Source: Streptomyces malaysiense
Lineage (GTDB): Bacteria > Actinomycetota > Actinomycetes > Streptomycetales > Streptomycetaceae
Direction of reading: 5' to 3'
Assembly (NCBI RefSeq): GCF_000980885.2
Contig: NZ_LBDA02000025.1
Coordinates: 1 to 64,000 of the forward strand
Length of the DNA: 64,000 bases
Positions 26,259-35,758 of this stretch are shown here, piece by piece. Both the position numbers and the translations under genes were made by a program. The notes beneath the pieces were generated by a model that worked only from the letters and a program-made list of their open reading frames with translations, searched no databases and was not told the DNA's origin. The number at the start of each line of letters is the position of its first letter. Position 1 is the stretch's first letter.

Positions 26259-27545
26259 TCAGCGGCGGACGTGCCCGTCGCCGGTGACGATGTACTTGGT
26301 GCTGGTCAGCTCCGGCAGGCCCATCGGGCCCCGGGCGTGCAGCTTCTGGGTGGAGATGCCGATCTCCGCGCCGAAGCCGAACTGGCCGCCGTCCGTGAAC
26401 CGGGTGGAGGCGTTCACGGCGACCGTGGTCGAGTCGACCAACTGGGTGAACCGGCGGGCGGCCTGCTGCGAGGTGGTGACGATCGCCTCGGTGTGCCCGG
26501 AGGTCCACAGCCGGATGTGCTCGACGGCCTTGTCGAGGGAGTCCACTACGGCGGCGGCGATGTCGTACGACAGGTACTCGGTCTCCCAGTCCTCCGGGGT
26601 CGCCTCGACCACGGTGGCCTTCGAGCCCTCGGCGTGGGCCATGACCCGCTCGTCGGCGTGCACGGTCACGCCGGCCTCGGCCAGCGCGTCCAGGGCGCGC
26701 GGCAGGAACTCGGCGGCGATGTCCTGGTGGACCAGCAGCGTCTCGGCCGCGTTGCACACGCTGACCCGCTGGGCCTTGGAGTTGACGAGGATGTCGATCG
26801 CCATGTCGATGTCGGCCTGCGCGTCGACGTAGACGTGGCAGTTGCCGGTGCCGGTCTCGATGACGGGCACCGTGGACTCGCTGACCACGGTCCTGATCAG
26901 GGAGGCGCCGCCGCGCGGGATGAGGACGTCGACCAGGCCGCGGGCGCGCATCAGCTCGCGCACGGACTCGCGGCTCTCCCCCGGCACCAGCTGTACGGCG
27001 TCGGCGGGCAGCCCGGCGCCGCCGACCGCGTCCCGGATCACCCGGACGAGGGCGGTGTTGGACTCGTAGGCGGAGGCGGAGCCGCGCAGCAGGACGGCGT
27101 TGCCGGACTTCAGGCAGAGCGCGGCGGCGTCCACGGTGACATTGGGGCGGGCCTCGTAGACGATGCCGACGACGCCGAGCGGGACGCGGACCTGGCGCAG
27201 GTCGATGCCGTTGGGCAGGGTGGAGCCGCGGACCACCTCGCCGACCGGGTCGGGCAGCCCCGCCACGTCGCGGACGTCGGCGGCGATGGCCCGGACCCGC
27301 TCGGGGGTGAGGCTGAGCCGGTCCACGACGGCCTCGCCGGTGCCGTTCTCGCGGGCCTTGGCCACGTCCTTCGCGTTGGCCTCGATGATCTCCCCGGTCC
27401 GTACCTCCAGGGCGTCGGCGATCGCCAGCAGCGCGTCGTCCTTCACGGCGCGCGGCAGCGGCGCGAGGCCGGCGGCGGCTGCCCTGGCCCGGTAGGCGGC
27501 CTGGGTGACCGGGGACATCGAGTCGTACGGCGAGAGCGTGGTCAT
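26259..27545 (-). CDS. proA: gamma-glutamyl phosphate reductase
   Basis: Second step of proline synthesis: NADPH-dependent reduction of gamma-glutamyl phosphate to glutamate semialdehyde. The 428-residue protein of the aldehyde dehydrogenase fold has the active-site cysteine in [13 protein letters not shown]. Other family blocks are [30 protein letters not shown] and the C-terminal [15 protein letters not shown]. Length is typical (about 420). It lies downstream of proB with one small gene between them. Confidence 0.97.
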   Translation of the reverse strand: MTTLSPYDSMSPVTQAAYRARAAAAGLAPLPRAVKDDALLAIADALEVRTGEIIEANAKDVAKARENGTGEAVVDRLSLTPERVRAIAADVRDVAGLPDPVGEVVRGSTLPNGIDLRQVRVPLGVVGIVYEARPNVTVDAAALCLKSGNAVLLRGSASAYESNTALVRVIRDAVGGAGLPADAVQLVPGESRESVRELMRARGLVDVLIPRGGASLIRTVVSESTVPVIETGTGNCHVYVDAQADIDMAIDILVNSKAQRVSVCNAAETLLVHQDIAAEFLPRALDALAEAGVTVHADERVMAHAEGSKATVVEATPEDWETEYLSYDIAAAVVDSLDKAVEHIRLWTSGHTEAIVTTSQQAARRFTQLVDSTTVAVNASTRFTDGGQFGFGAEIGISTQKLHARGPMGLPELTSTKYIVTGDGHVRR

Positions 27546-27620
27546 GAGGGAAGGGTAGTGCGCGGTGCGGAGCCCTTCCGCGCACGTTTCACACCCCGAG
27601 ACGAAAACTCCTGTAAGGGC

Positions 27621-28046
27621 TCAGAAGGGGTGGACCCCCACGGGGGTCGCGGGCGGCGGCCCGTACCCCTCCGCGATGCGCTGGTGGTACGTCTCGCGGT
27701 CGATGACCTCCAGCCCGACGATCTCCCACGCGGGCAGTCCGGCGCTGAGCCGGTGCTCGCCCCACAGACGCAGCGCCACGGCGGCCGCGTCATGCAGGTC
27801 GCGGGCCTCCTCCCAGTACCGGATCTCGGCGTGGTCGCTCGCGTATCTGCTGGTCAGCAGGAAGGGGTGGTCGTGAGCCAGCTGCTCCAGGGCCCGGCGC
27901 AGGTCCGCGAGGGGGACGCTCTCGCCGGCCACGCTGAGGGTGACGTGCCACAGCCGGGGCAGATCCCTGGGTTCCTCGTAGGTGCCCCCGGCCGCGACGC
28001 TGGTCAGGGCACCTCGGGTGGTACCCCCAGGGCGCACTCGTCTCAC
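27621..28046 (-). CDS. conserved hypothetical protein
   Basis: A 141-residue protein with a compact mixed fold, e.g. RLWHVTLSVAGESVPLADLRRALEQLAHDHPFLLTSRYASDHAEIRYWEEARDLHDAAAVALRLWGE. It has no membrane segment or cysteine motif. The GTG at 28046 has AAGGAGG five bases upstream; ATG codons further upstream are in frame but lack this site. It lies between proB and proA in one direction and is probably cotranscribed. I do not recognise the family. Confidence 0.8.
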   Translation of the reverse strand: MRRVRPGGTTRGALTSVAAGGTYEEPRDLPRLWHVTLSVAGESVPLADLRRALEQLAHDHPFLLTSRYASDHAEIRYWEEARDLHDAAAVALRLWGEHRLSAGLPAWEIVGLEVIDRETYHQRIAEGYGPPPATPVGVHPF

Positions 28047-28178
28047 GACGGCCTCCTTCACCCAAGTGCTCGGAAACATGTCTCGCACACAAAGTTGAGC
28101 AGGCCGTAAGGCTTCGCGGGGCGGTTTTACGGAACGTCCCCCACCGGAGGCCCCCGGGGGCGCCCCGCTGTACGAGTG

Positions 28179-29306
28179 TCACCCGTGCAGGAGCACCAGG
28201 TCGTCCCTGTGTACGACCTCGCGTTCGTACGCCGGACCCAGTTCGCGAGCCAGCTCGTGGGTCGAACGCCCGATCAGCCGGGGGATCTCCTTGGCGTCGA
28301 AACTGACCAGCCCGCGAGCCACCGCACGGCCGGCGGTGTCCCGCAGCTCCACGGGGTCGCCCGCGCTGAACTCTCCCTCCACGGCGGCGATCCCGGCGGG
28401 CAGCAGCGACTTGCGGCCCTTGACGACCGCCTGCACGGCGCCGTCGTCCAGGGTGAGCGCGCCCTGCGGGGTGGAGGCGTGCTGGAGCCAGAGCAGCCGG
28501 TCGGCGGAACGCTTGCCGGTGGGGTGGAAGTACGTGCCGGTGTCGCCGCCGCCGAGGGCGTCCGCCGCGTGCACGGTGCTGGTCAGCACCACCGGGATGC
28601 CGGCGGCGGCCGCGATCCGGGCGGCCTCCACCTTGGTCACCATGCCGCCGGTGCCGACGCCCGCCTTGCCCGCGCTGCCGATCTCGATGCCGGCGAGATC
28701 CTCGGGGCCGTGGATCTCCGCTATCCGGGAGGTGCCGGGCCTGCCGGGGTCGCCGTCGTAGACGCCGTCGACGTCGGAGAGGAGGACCAGCAGGTCGGCG
28801 TGGACGAGGTGGGCGACGAGGGCGGCGAGCCGGTCGTTGTCGCCGAAGCGGATCTCGTCGGTGGCGACGGTGTCGTTCTCGTTGACGACCGGCAGGGCGC
28901 CCATCGCGAGGAGCTTGTCGAGGGTGCGCGAGGCGTTGCGGTGGTGGGCGCGGCGGCTCATGTCGTCGCTGGTGAGCAGGACTTGGCCGACGCGGACGCC
29001 GTACCGGGCGAAGGAGGCGGTGTACCGGGCGACCAGCAGCCCCTGGCCGACGCTGGCGGCGGCCTGCTGCCGGGCCAGGTCACGGGGCCGGCGGCGCAGC
29101 CCGAGCGGCGCGAGTCCGGCGGCGATGGCACCGGAGGAGACGAGGACGACCTCCCGCGCCCCGCCGCCCCGGCTCTTGGCCAGCACGTCCACCAGGGCGT
29201 CCACCCGGTCGGCGTCCAGCCCGCCCGCCGCGCTGGTCAGCGAGGAGGACCCCACCTTGACGACGATCCTGCGGGCCGCGTCCACAGCCTGCCTCGCGCT
29301 TGCCAC
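28179..29306 (-). CDS. proB: glutamate 5-kinase
   Basis: First step of proline synthesis: phosphorylates glutamate. The 375-residue enzyme has an N-terminal amino-acid-kinase domain: VVKVGSSSLT, VSSGAIAAG, NENDTVATDEIRFGDNDRLAALVA and GTGGMVTKVEAA. A C-terminal PUA domain (about residues 285-375) follows. Length fits. The GTG at 29306 (VASARQAVDAARRIVVKVG) is chosen by homology; a longer open frame upstream is low-complexity sequence. It normally follows obg; here the two are separated by the glycopolymer genes. Confidence 0.97.
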   Translation of the reverse strand: MASARQAVDAARRIVVKVGSSSLTSAAGGLDADRVDALVDVLAKSRGGGAREVVLVSSGAIAAGLAPLGLRRRPRDLARQQAAASVGQGLLVARYTASFARYGVRVGQVLLTSDDMSRRAHHRNASRTLDKLLAMGALPVVNENDTVATDEIRFGDNDRLAALVAHLVHADLLVLLSDVDGVYDGDPGRPGTSRIAEIHGPEDLAGIEIGSAGKAGVGTGGMVTKVEAARIAAAAGIPVVLTSTVHAADALGGGDTGTYFHPTGKRSADRLLWLQHASTPQGALTLDDGAVQAVVKGRKSLLPAGIAAVEGEFSAGDPVELRDTAGRAVARGLVSFDAKEIPRLIGRSTHELARELGPAYEREVVHRDDLVLLHG

Positions 29307-30073
29307 CTTGCCCGCCGTCCCTTTCGCCCGTGTACCGGCCTCGTGCTGCGCAATGTACGCGACCGGGGACCTTCGGCGCGCTCCGGTTTCACCGGACGGA
29401 CGCCGGCCGCCGCCGCGCGGCCGGGGAGACGGTGACGGAAAGGGCGCCGGGAATGGCGAATGGCGCGGCCATTCACGAGGGGTCCGCAATTCCGAAGAGG
29501 CGGCGGCCTTTTCTTTCCGGATCGCGCCGGGAGAATTCCTTCGCCGCGCCGCGCCGCTGCCGCCGCTGCCGCGGCCGCTGCCGCGGCACCGGGTGCCGCC
29601 GTCCGGCGCCCGGCCGGGCGCCGGCATGCGGCCGCGCCGTGGGGATCGGTGTCGAATCCACCACATTCCGCCCGAAACCATGGATCGGGGCTCACGACAT
29701 CCGCGCCACGGACCCCGACGGCGGCCGCGCGGGACAGGTTGACCGGATCGTCCGGTTCGCACCGCCGAAAGCGTCGTTCTCACCGTGGGCTCACCTTCTC
29801 TTACCCAGGCGGGCGGCCACTCCCGCGGATCGGCGCCACCCGGCCCGCGATACCGGATCCGGCCACCTCGAAGCCCTCCGCGCGCGCCCGTGAGTCACAC
29901 CACACCCGGAGCAACGGGTCCCGCGCGGTCATACGGTGAGACCATCCGGTAGGGCACGTTAGGGTAGGGTTAAACGCCCCTTAACCTCGCACTCCTTGTG
30001 CCTCTCGCCTCCCCCGCCGAACCGGCGGCGGGAGGCGGTTGAGAGTCTGACCGACAGTCCAGGAGCCCCAAGC
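29307..30073. other. 767-base intergenic region
   Basis: This holds the divergent control regions of proB (leftward) and the TagF-like gene (rightward). The part near 29545-29600 is a GC-only imperfect trinucleotide run (GCC/CTG/CCG). No convincing gene is seen on either strand. The region from 29930 to 30000 is lower in G+C and carries the promoter candidate. Confidence 0.5.
29960..29970 (+). promoter_or_regulatory. overlapping -10 candidates for the TagF-like gene
   Basis: Two overlapping TAGGGT hexamers, at 29960-29965 and 29965-29970, match the Streptomyces -10 pattern (TAGRRT) about 105 bases upstream of the start. A good -35 is not seen. Confidence 0.35.
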
Positions 30074-32377
30074 ATGCCCGTAGCGAATGGAAACGCTTCG
30101 CCGAAAATAAGCGTTGTCGTCCCTGTCTACAAAGTCCAGGGATATCTGCGTGCGTGCTTGGACTCCATTCTGTCCCAGTCCTTCGAGGACTTCGAGATCG
30201 TCGCCATCGACGACCACTCGCCCGACGCCTGCGGTCGGATACTCGATGAATACGCCGCCCTCGACAGCCGCGTCATACCCGTGCACCTGGAGGAGAACCA
30301 GGGCATCGGAAAGGCACGTGACGCCGGTGCGCTGAAGTCCCGCGGCGAGTACATCCTCTTCCTGGACAGCGACGACACCCTGGCCGACGGCGCGCTCCAG
30401 GCGATCGCCGACCGCCTGGAGGTCACGGGCGACCCCGACATCCTGCTGCTCAACCACGTCCGCACGTACTGGAACAACCGGGTCCAGGCGAGCGCGGCCG
30501 GTGAACTCCTCGCGAGCGCGGGCACGGACGTCTTCACGGCCCTCGAACGGCCCGACTTCCTCACCATGTTCGCCGTCGTCTGGAACCGCGCCTATCGCCG
30601 CGAATTCTACGTCGGCAACAACTTCGTCTTCACGGACGGCATTTACGAGGACGCGCTCATGGTCTACAAGACCATGCTGACCGCGGAGCGCATCGCCGCC
30701 ACCGACCACGTCTGCGTCGAGTACCGCCAGCGCCGCCAGGGCAACTCCATGCGTACGCCCGGCCGCAAGCACTTCGGTATCTTCCAGCAGTACGCCCGCC
30801 TCTTCGAGTTCCTCGACCAGCACCCGGAGGCGGAGCCGGTGCGCGCCCTGCTCTTCGAGCGCGCGGCGAGCCACTACCTCTTCACACTGGCACGCGAGGA
30901 CCGCATCGTCCCCAAGGACCGCGCGGAGTTCTTCAAGCTCGCGGCCGCCTCGTACAAGCGCTACAAGCCCAAGGGCTTCGTGCTCCCCGAGGGCTCCCAG
31001 GGCGTCCGGTTCCAGCTGCTCGAACGCGGCTCCTACACGGCGTACGCCGCGGTGACCGCCGCCGGCAACACCCGCCGCCAGGTGATCCAGCGGGCCACCA
31101 AGGTCAAGACCAAGCTCGGCAAGACCGCCTACAACCGGCTGTACCGGCTGCACCTGCGCCGCCCGGTGGACGAGAACCTCGCGGTCTACGCGGCCTACTG
31201 GAACCGCGGTGTCGCCTGCAACCCGGCCGCGATCTACCGCAAGGCCAAGGAACTCGCCCCGGACGTGCACGGGGTGTGGGTCGTGCGCCGGGACATGGTG
31301 GAGAGCGTCCCCGCGGGCGTCGACTACGTGGTGGCCAACTCGCCGCGTTACTGGGAGGTCATGGCCCGCGCCAAGTACCTCGTCAACAACGTCAACTTCC
31401 CGAACGACATCATCAAGCGCCCCGAGCAGGTCTTCCTCCAGACGCATCACGGCACCCCGCTGAAGCAGATGGGCATCGACCAGCAGAAGTACCCGGCCGC
31501 CGCGAAGAACATGAGCTTCGCCAAGATGCTGGAGCGGGCCGACAAGTGGGACCTCAGCCTCACCTCCAACCAGCACTCCACGGAGAACTGGGAGCGGGTC
31601 TACCCCTGCGCTTTCGAGGCGATCGAGTTCGGCTACCCGCGCAACGACGTCTTCTTCCGCACCGACGGTGACGACGTCCTGCGCATCCGCCGCGAGCTGG
31701 GCATCGAGGACGGCAAGACGGCCATCCTGTACTGCCCGACCGTGCGCGACTACCAGAAGGGCTACGTCCCCCGCATCGATCTGGAGCGCTTCTGCTCCGA
31801 GCTCGGCCCGGACTTCGTCGTCCTCGTGCGCACGCACTACTTCTACGGCGCCGACCCCCGCCTGGAGGCCCTCCAGGAGCGCGGTCTGATCAAGGACGTG
31901 TCGACGTACCCGGTGGTGGAGGACCTCTGCCTGGCTGCCGACGCGCTGATCACGGACTACTCGTCCATCATGTTCGACTACGCGTGCCTGGACCGCCCGA
32001 TCGTCACCTACGCGGACGACTGGGAGGTCTACCGCAAGGCCCGCGGTGTCTACTTCGACATCCTCTCCGGCCAGCCGGGCGAGACGCCGGGTGCGACCGC
32101 GACCGACGAGGACCAGCTGATCGAGGTCTTCCGTTCCGGTGCCTGGAACGGCTCCAAGGCCGCCGAGCTGCGCGCCGCGTTCCGTGAGCGCTTCGTGCAG
32201 TTCGACGACGGAAACGCCGCCGAGCGTGTGGTGCGCCGGCTGTTCCTCGGCCGGCAGGAGGCCACCCCCGCGGTGCTCCCGCTGGACGAGCGGACGCCCG
32301 CGCCCGCGCCCGGGGCGCTCGCCCAGGCTCGTATCCCGCGGCAGCCCACCGGCGAGCACGGCCTCATCGACGCCTGA
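30074..32377 (+). CDS. bifunctional glycosyltransferase family 2 / CDP-glycerol:glycerophosphate glycerophosphotransferase
   Basis: A 767-residue cytoplasmic wall-polymer enzyme with two domains. Residues about 12-240 are a GT-A glycosyltransferase (ISVVVPVYKVQGYLRACLDS, DDHSPD, with the DxD in FLDSDDTL). Residues about 380-740 are a TagF/TarF-like glycerophosphotransferase, with FLQTHHGTPLKQMGID, LTSNQHSTENW, YPRNDVF, YCPTVRDY and TDYSSIMFDYACLDRPIV, including the catalytic-type histidines. The two-domain form suggests that it adds a sugar and then polyol-phosphate units to a lipid-linked polymer. The ATG at 30074 has AGGAG at 8 bases. Followed by galU in the same direction. CDP-glycerol would be the expected donor; see the genes at 35759-37566. 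Confidence 0.88.
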   Translation: MPVANGNASPKISVVVPVYKVQGYLRACLDSILSQSFEDFEIVAIDDHSPDACGRILDEYAALDSRVIPVHLEENQGIGKARDAGALKSRGEYILFLDSDDTLADGALQAIADRLEVTGDPDILLLNHVRTYWNNRVQASAAGELLASAGTDVFTALERPDFLTMFAVVWNRAYRREFYVGNNFVFTDGIYEDALMVYKTMLTAERIAATDHVCVEYRQRRQGNSMRTPGRKHFGIFQQYARLFEFLDQHPEAEPVRALLFERAASHYLFTLAREDRIVPKDRAEFFKLAAASYKRYKPKGFVLPEGSQGVRFQLLERGSYTAYAAVTAAGNTRRQVIQRATKVKTKLGKTAYNRLYRLHLRRPVDENLAVYAAYWNRGVACNPAAIYRKAKELAPDVHGVWVVRRDMVESVPAGVDYVVANSPRYWEVMARAKYLVNNVNFPNDIIKRPEQVFLQTHHGTPLKQMGIDQQKYPAAAKNMSFAKMLERADKWDLSLTSNQHSTENWERVYPCAFEAIEFGYPRNDVFFRTDGDDVLRIRRELGIEDGKTAILYCPTVRDYQKGYVPRIDLERFCSELGPDFVVLVRTHYFYGADPRLEALQERGLIKDVSTYPVVEDLCLAADALITDYSSIMFDYACLDRPIVTYADDWEVYRKARGVYFDILSGQPGETPGATATDEDQLIEVFRSGAWNGSKAAELRAAFRERFVQFDDGNAAERVVRRLFLGRQEATPAVLPLDERTPAPAPGALAQARIPRQPTGEHGLIDA

Positions 32378-32443
32378 ACGCGGCCGCGGCCGACCCCGGC
32401 CGCACCGGCGCCCGACGTGCGAAACGAGAGAGACGAACACCTG

Positions 32444-33352
32444 ATGGCTTCCCGCCCCACCATTTCCAAGGCTGTCATTCCGGCGGCGGGTCTCGGCACC
32501 CGGTTCCTGCCGGCGACCAAGGCCACTCCCAAGGAGATGCTGCCGGTCGTCGACAAGCCCGCGATCCAGTACGTGGTCGAGGAGGCCGTGTCCGCGGGAC
32601 TCGACGACGTCCTGATGATCACCGGTCGTAACAAGCGTCCCCTGGAGGACCACTTCGACCGCAACTACGAGCTGGAGTCCGCCCTCCAGAAGAAGGGCGA
32701 CGCGAGCCGGCTCGCGAAGGTGCAGGAGTCCAGCGACCTGGCGACCATGCACTACGTCCGCCAGGGCGACCCGAAGGGCCTCGGCCACGCCGTGCTGTGC
32801 GCCGCCCCGCACGTCGGCCACGAGCCCTTCGCGGTCCTGCTCGGCGACGACCTGATCGACCCGCGCGACCCGCTGCTCCAGCGCATGATCGAGGTACAGG
32901 AGGAGCACGGCGGCAGCGTGATCGCCCTCATGGAGGTCGCGCCCGAGCAGATCCACCTCTACGGCTGCGCGGCCGTCGAGGCCACCGCCGAGGGCGACAC
33001 CGTCAAGATCACCGGCCTGGTCGAGAAGCCCGACCCCGCCGACGCCCCCTCCAACTACGCGATCATCGGCCGCTACGTCCTGGCCCCGCAGATCTTCGAC
33101 GTCCTGCGCGAGACCGAGCCGGGCCGCGGCGGCGAGATCCAGCTGACCGACGCGCTCCAGCAGCTCGCCGCCGACGAGAAGCTGGGCGGCCCGGTGCACG
33201 GCGTCGTCTTCCAGGGCCGCCGCTACGACACCGGCGACCGCGGCGACTACCTGCGTGCCATCGTCAGGCTCGCCTGCGAACGCGAGGATCTGGGACCGGA
33301 GTTCCGGACCTGGCTGCGCGGTTATGTCGGCCAGGAACTCACCGAGGGCTGA
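32444..33352 (+). CDS. galU: UTP--glucose-1-phosphate uridylyltransferase
   Basis: Makes UDP-glucose from UTP and glucose-1-phosphate, a donor for wall glycopolymers and glycolipids. The 302-residue protein has AVIPAAGLGTRFLPATKATPKEMLPVVDKP (signature and Lys), LLGDDLID, GLVEKPDP and GRYVLAPQIFD. Length is typical (about 300). The ATG at 32444 follows GAGAGAG. It is 66 bases after the TagF-like gene and very likely in its operon; a strong hairpin terminates the unit. Confidence 0.95.
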   Translation: MASRPTISKAVIPAAGLGTRFLPATKATPKEMLPVVDKPAIQYVVEEAVSAGLDDVLMITGRNKRPLEDHFDRNYELESALQKKGDASRLAKVQESSDLATMHYVRQGDPKGLGHAVLCAAPHVGHEPFAVLLGDDLIDPRDPLLQRMIEVQEEHGGSVIALMEVAPEQIHLYGCAAVEATAEGDTVKITGLVEKPDPADAPSNYAIIGRYVLAPQIFDVLRETEPGRGGEIQLTDALQQLAADEKLGGPVHGVVFQGRRYDTGDRGDYLRAIVRLACEREDLGPEFRTWLRGYVGQELTEG

Positions 33353-33372
33353 CCCGGCCGGCGCACCGGACA

Positions 33373-33422
33373 CGACAGGGGGCGGGCCCGGAGGAGAAAT
33401 CCTCCGGGCCCGCCCCCTGTCG
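33373..33422. terminator. 23-bp perfect hairpin terminator between galU and obg
   Basis: Arms at 33373-33395 and 33400-33422 pair over 23 bases without mismatch around a GAAA tetraloop. It lies between the convergent ends of galU (33352) and obg (33433) and so serves both directions. Confidence 0.9.
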
Positions 33423-33432
33423 TCGGCTCTGC

Positions 33433-34878
33433 CTAGAACGGCTCGAAGTCGTCGAACTCCCGGCCGGCCTCGTCCCGTTCGGCGTCCCGGTCCCGGCGGC
33501 GCTGGGCCGCGGGGCGGGGTGCCTCGAAGCGGTGGTCCTCACCGCGGCGGCCGAGCATCTCGGCACCCGCCGTGACCGACGGCTCCCAGTCGAAGACGAC
33601 CGCGTTCTCCTCGGGGCCGATGGCGACGCCGTCGCCGCCCCGGGCGCCCGCCTTCATGAGCTGCTCTTCCACACCGAGGCGGTTGAGCCGGTCGGCGAGG
33701 TAGCCGACGGCCTCGTCGTTGTTGAAGTCGGTCTGGCGCACCCAGCGCTCGGGCTTCTCGCCGCGCACCCGGAACAGCGGCTCGCCGCCGACCTCCTCAC
33801 GGGTGACGGTGAAGCCCGCGTCGTCCACGGCCTTGGGCCGGATGACGATCCGCGTGGCCTCTTCCTTGGGCTTGGCCGCACGCGCCCTGCCGACCAGGTC
33901 ACCGAGAGCGAAGGACAGCTCGCGCAGACCGGTGTGGGCGACCGCCGACACCTCGAAGACGCGGTAGCCGCGGGCCTCCAGGTCGGGGCGGACCATCTCG
34001 GCGAGGTCCTTGCCGTCGGGCACGTCGATCTTGTTCAGGACGACGATGCGGGGCCGGTTGCCGAGACCGCCGTACTGCCGCAGCTCCTCCTCGATGACGT
34101 CGAGGTCGGAGAGCGGGTCACGGTCGGACTCCAGGGTCGCGGTGTCCAGGACGTGCACCAGCACGCTGCACCGCTCCACGTGCCGCAGGAACTCCAGGCC
34201 CAGGCCCTTGCCCTGGCTGGCGCCCGGGATCAGCCCCGGCACGTCGGCGATGGTGTAGACGGTCGAGCCCGCGGTCACCACACCGAGGTTGGGCACCAGG
34301 GTGGTGAAGGGGTAGTCCGCGATCTTCGGCTTGGCCGCGCTGAGCACCGAGATCAGCGAGGACTTGCCGGCGCTCGGGTAGCCGACCAGCGCCACGTCGG
34401 CGACGGTCTTCAGCTCCAGGACGACGTCCTGGAGGTCCCCGGGCACACCGAGCAGCGCGAAGCCGGGCGCCTTGCGGCGGGCCGAGGCCAGCGCCGCGTT
34501 GCCGAGGCCGCCGCGGCCGCCCTGAGCGGCGACGTACGACGTCCCCTGCCCGACCAGGTCGGCGAGGACGTTGCCCGCCTTGTCGAGCACGACGGTGCCG
34601 TCCGGGACCGGCAGGACCAGGTCCTGGCCGTCCTTGCCGGCCCGGTTGCCGCCCTCGCCGGGCTTGCCGTTGGTGGCCTTGCGGTGCGGGGAGTGGTGGT
34701 AGTCGAGCAGCGTGGTGACCGACTGCTCCACGGTCAGGATGACGTCACCGCCACGCCCGCCGTTACCGCCGTCCGGACCGCCCAGCGGCTTGAACTTCTC
34801 GCGGTGGACGGAGGCACAGCCGTGGCCTCCGTTACCCGCGGCGACATGCAGTTCGACGCGGTCCACGAAGGTGGTCAT
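33433..34878 (-). CDS. obgE: Obg family GTPase (CgtA)
   Basis: Ribosome-assembly and stringent-response GTPase. In Streptomyces Obg influences the onset of aerial growth. The 481-residue protein has the glycine-rich Obg fold (residues 1-155, [25 protein letters not shown]). The G domain (about 160-335) follows, with [20 protein letters not shown] and NKIDVPDG. The C-terminal OCT domain (about 350-425, [26 protein letters not shown]) is followed by a charged tail. It follows rplU-rpmA with a hairpin in between. The ATG at 34878 is the natural start. Confidence 0.97.
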   Translation of the reverse strand: MTTFVDRVELHVAAGNGGHGCASVHREKFKPLGGPDGGNGGRGGDVILTVEQSVTTLLDYHHSPHRKATNGKPGEGGNRAGKDGQDLVLPVPDGTVVLDKAGNVLADLVGQGTSYVAAQGGRGGLGNAALASARRKAPGFALLGVPGDLQDVVLELKTVADVALVGYPSAGKSSLISVLSAAKPKIADYPFTTLVPNLGVVTAGSTVYTIADVPGLIPGASQGKGLGLEFLRHVERCSVLVHVLDTATLESDRDPLSDLDVIEEELRQYGGLGNRPRIVVLNKIDVPDGKDLAEMVRPDLEARGYRVFEVSAVAHTGLRELSFALGDLVGRARAAKPKEEATRIVIRPKAVDDAGFTVTREEVGGEPLFRVRGEKPERWVRQTDFNNDEAVGYLADRLNRLGVEEQLMKAGARGGDGVAIGPEENAVVFDWEPSVTAGAEMLGRRGEDHRFEAPRPAAQRRRDRDAERDEAGREFDDFEPF

Positions 34879-34922
34879 GGTTCAGTGCCTCCAGAAATTA
34901 CGGGTATGTCTAGGTACTAACA

Positions 34923-34972
34923 CGCGAAAGGCGGACCCGCCTTCCCGTCCGGGAAGTGAGGTCCGCCTCGCG
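34923..34972 (-). terminator. hairpin between rpmA and obg
   Basis: On the minus strand CGCGAGGCGGACC pairs with GGTCCGCCTTTCGCG across an inner TTCCCG/CGGGAA hairpin. The structure stands between rpmA (stop 34999) and obg (start 34878) and probably reduces read-through from the highly expressed ribosomal genes into obg. Confidence 0.7.
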
Positions 34973-34998
34973 AAACGTTCGATGCCGAATCAGATGAT

Positions 34999-35253
34999 TC
35001 AGGCGACCGGAACGATGTTCACGACCTTGCGGCCACGGTGGGTACCGAACTCCACCGCACCCGGCAGCAGGGCGAACAGGGTGTCGTCGCCGCCACGGCC
35101 GACACCGGCGCCGGGGTGGAAGTGGGTGCCGCGCTGGCGGACCAGGATCTCACCAGCGTTGACGACCTGACCGCCGAAGCGCTTCACGCCGAGCCGCTGG
35201 GCATTGGAGTCGCGACCGTTCCGGGTGGACGATGCGCCCTTCTTGTGTGCCAT
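34999..35253 (-). CDS. rpmA: 50S ribosomal protein L27
   Basis: 84-residue L27 whose N-terminus reaches the peptidyl transferase centre. It begins [20 protein letters not shown], without the cleavable N-terminal extension found in Firmicutes, and contains [24 protein letters not shown]. It lies 14 bases downstream of rplU, in the conserved rplU-rpmA-obg order. Confidence 0.98.
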   Translation of the reverse strand: MAHKKGASSTRNGRDSNAQRLGVKRFGGQVVNAGEILVRQRGTHFHPGAGVGRGGDDTLFALLPGAVEFGTHRGRKVVNIVPVA

Positions 35254-35267
35254 GTCTTCTCAGTCCC

Positions 35268-35588
35268 TTACTTCGCAGCCGTGGGGATCGACGTGACCTT
35301 GATCGCCGTGTACTGCTGGCGGTGGCCCTGCCGACGGCGGTAGCCGGTCTTGTTCTTGTAGCGCAGAATGTCGATCTTCTGGCCCTTGTGGTGGTCCACG
35401 ACCTCGGCCTGGACCTTGATGCCGGCCAGCACCCACGGGTCGCTGGTCACAGCGTCGCCGTCGACAACGAGCAGGGTCGAGAGCTCGACCGTGTCGCCAA
35501 CCTTGGCGGTGGAAATCTTGTCAACCTCAACGATGTCGCCGACAGCAACCTTGTGCTGGCGACCACCGCTGCGCACGATGGCGTACAC
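35268..35588 (-). CDS. rplU: 50S ribosomal protein L21
   Basis: 106-residue L21, [20 protein letters not shown] at the N-terminus and [21 protein letters not shown] near the end, binding 23S rRNA. First gene of rplU-rpmA-(obg). The GTG at 35588 follows AAAGAGAGAT. The 170 bases upstream contain an inverted repeat (CTCCCGG at 35681-35687 in minus-strand sense pairing with CCGGGAG nearby) that could be a leader structure; I could not define a promoter. Confidence 0.98.
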   Translation of the reverse strand: MYAIVRSGGRQHKVAVGDIVEVDKISTAKVGDTVELSTLLVVDGDAVTSDPWVLAGIKVQAEVVDHHKGQKIDILRYKNKTGYRRRQGHRQQYTAIKVTSIPTAAK

Positions 35589-35758
35589 GCGGATCTCTCT
35601 TTCGCTCGAAGAAACGGCACCCCCGCAGGCCAGCCACCCGGCATACGCATGGGTGACCTCTCCCGGCCGGCCCAGCGTCCGGGAGGAACAGGTTTACGGG
35701 GATGTGGCGGGCTCGATGACACGCCGACGGTCAAGGTTACGGGCCGGGGCCGTGAGGG

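Noticed and set aside
29981..33373. An 1130-codon open frame on the minus strand across the TagF-like and galU genes
   Set aside because: It is antisense to two well-supported genes and shows no domain; G+C-rich DNA leaves such shadow frames open.
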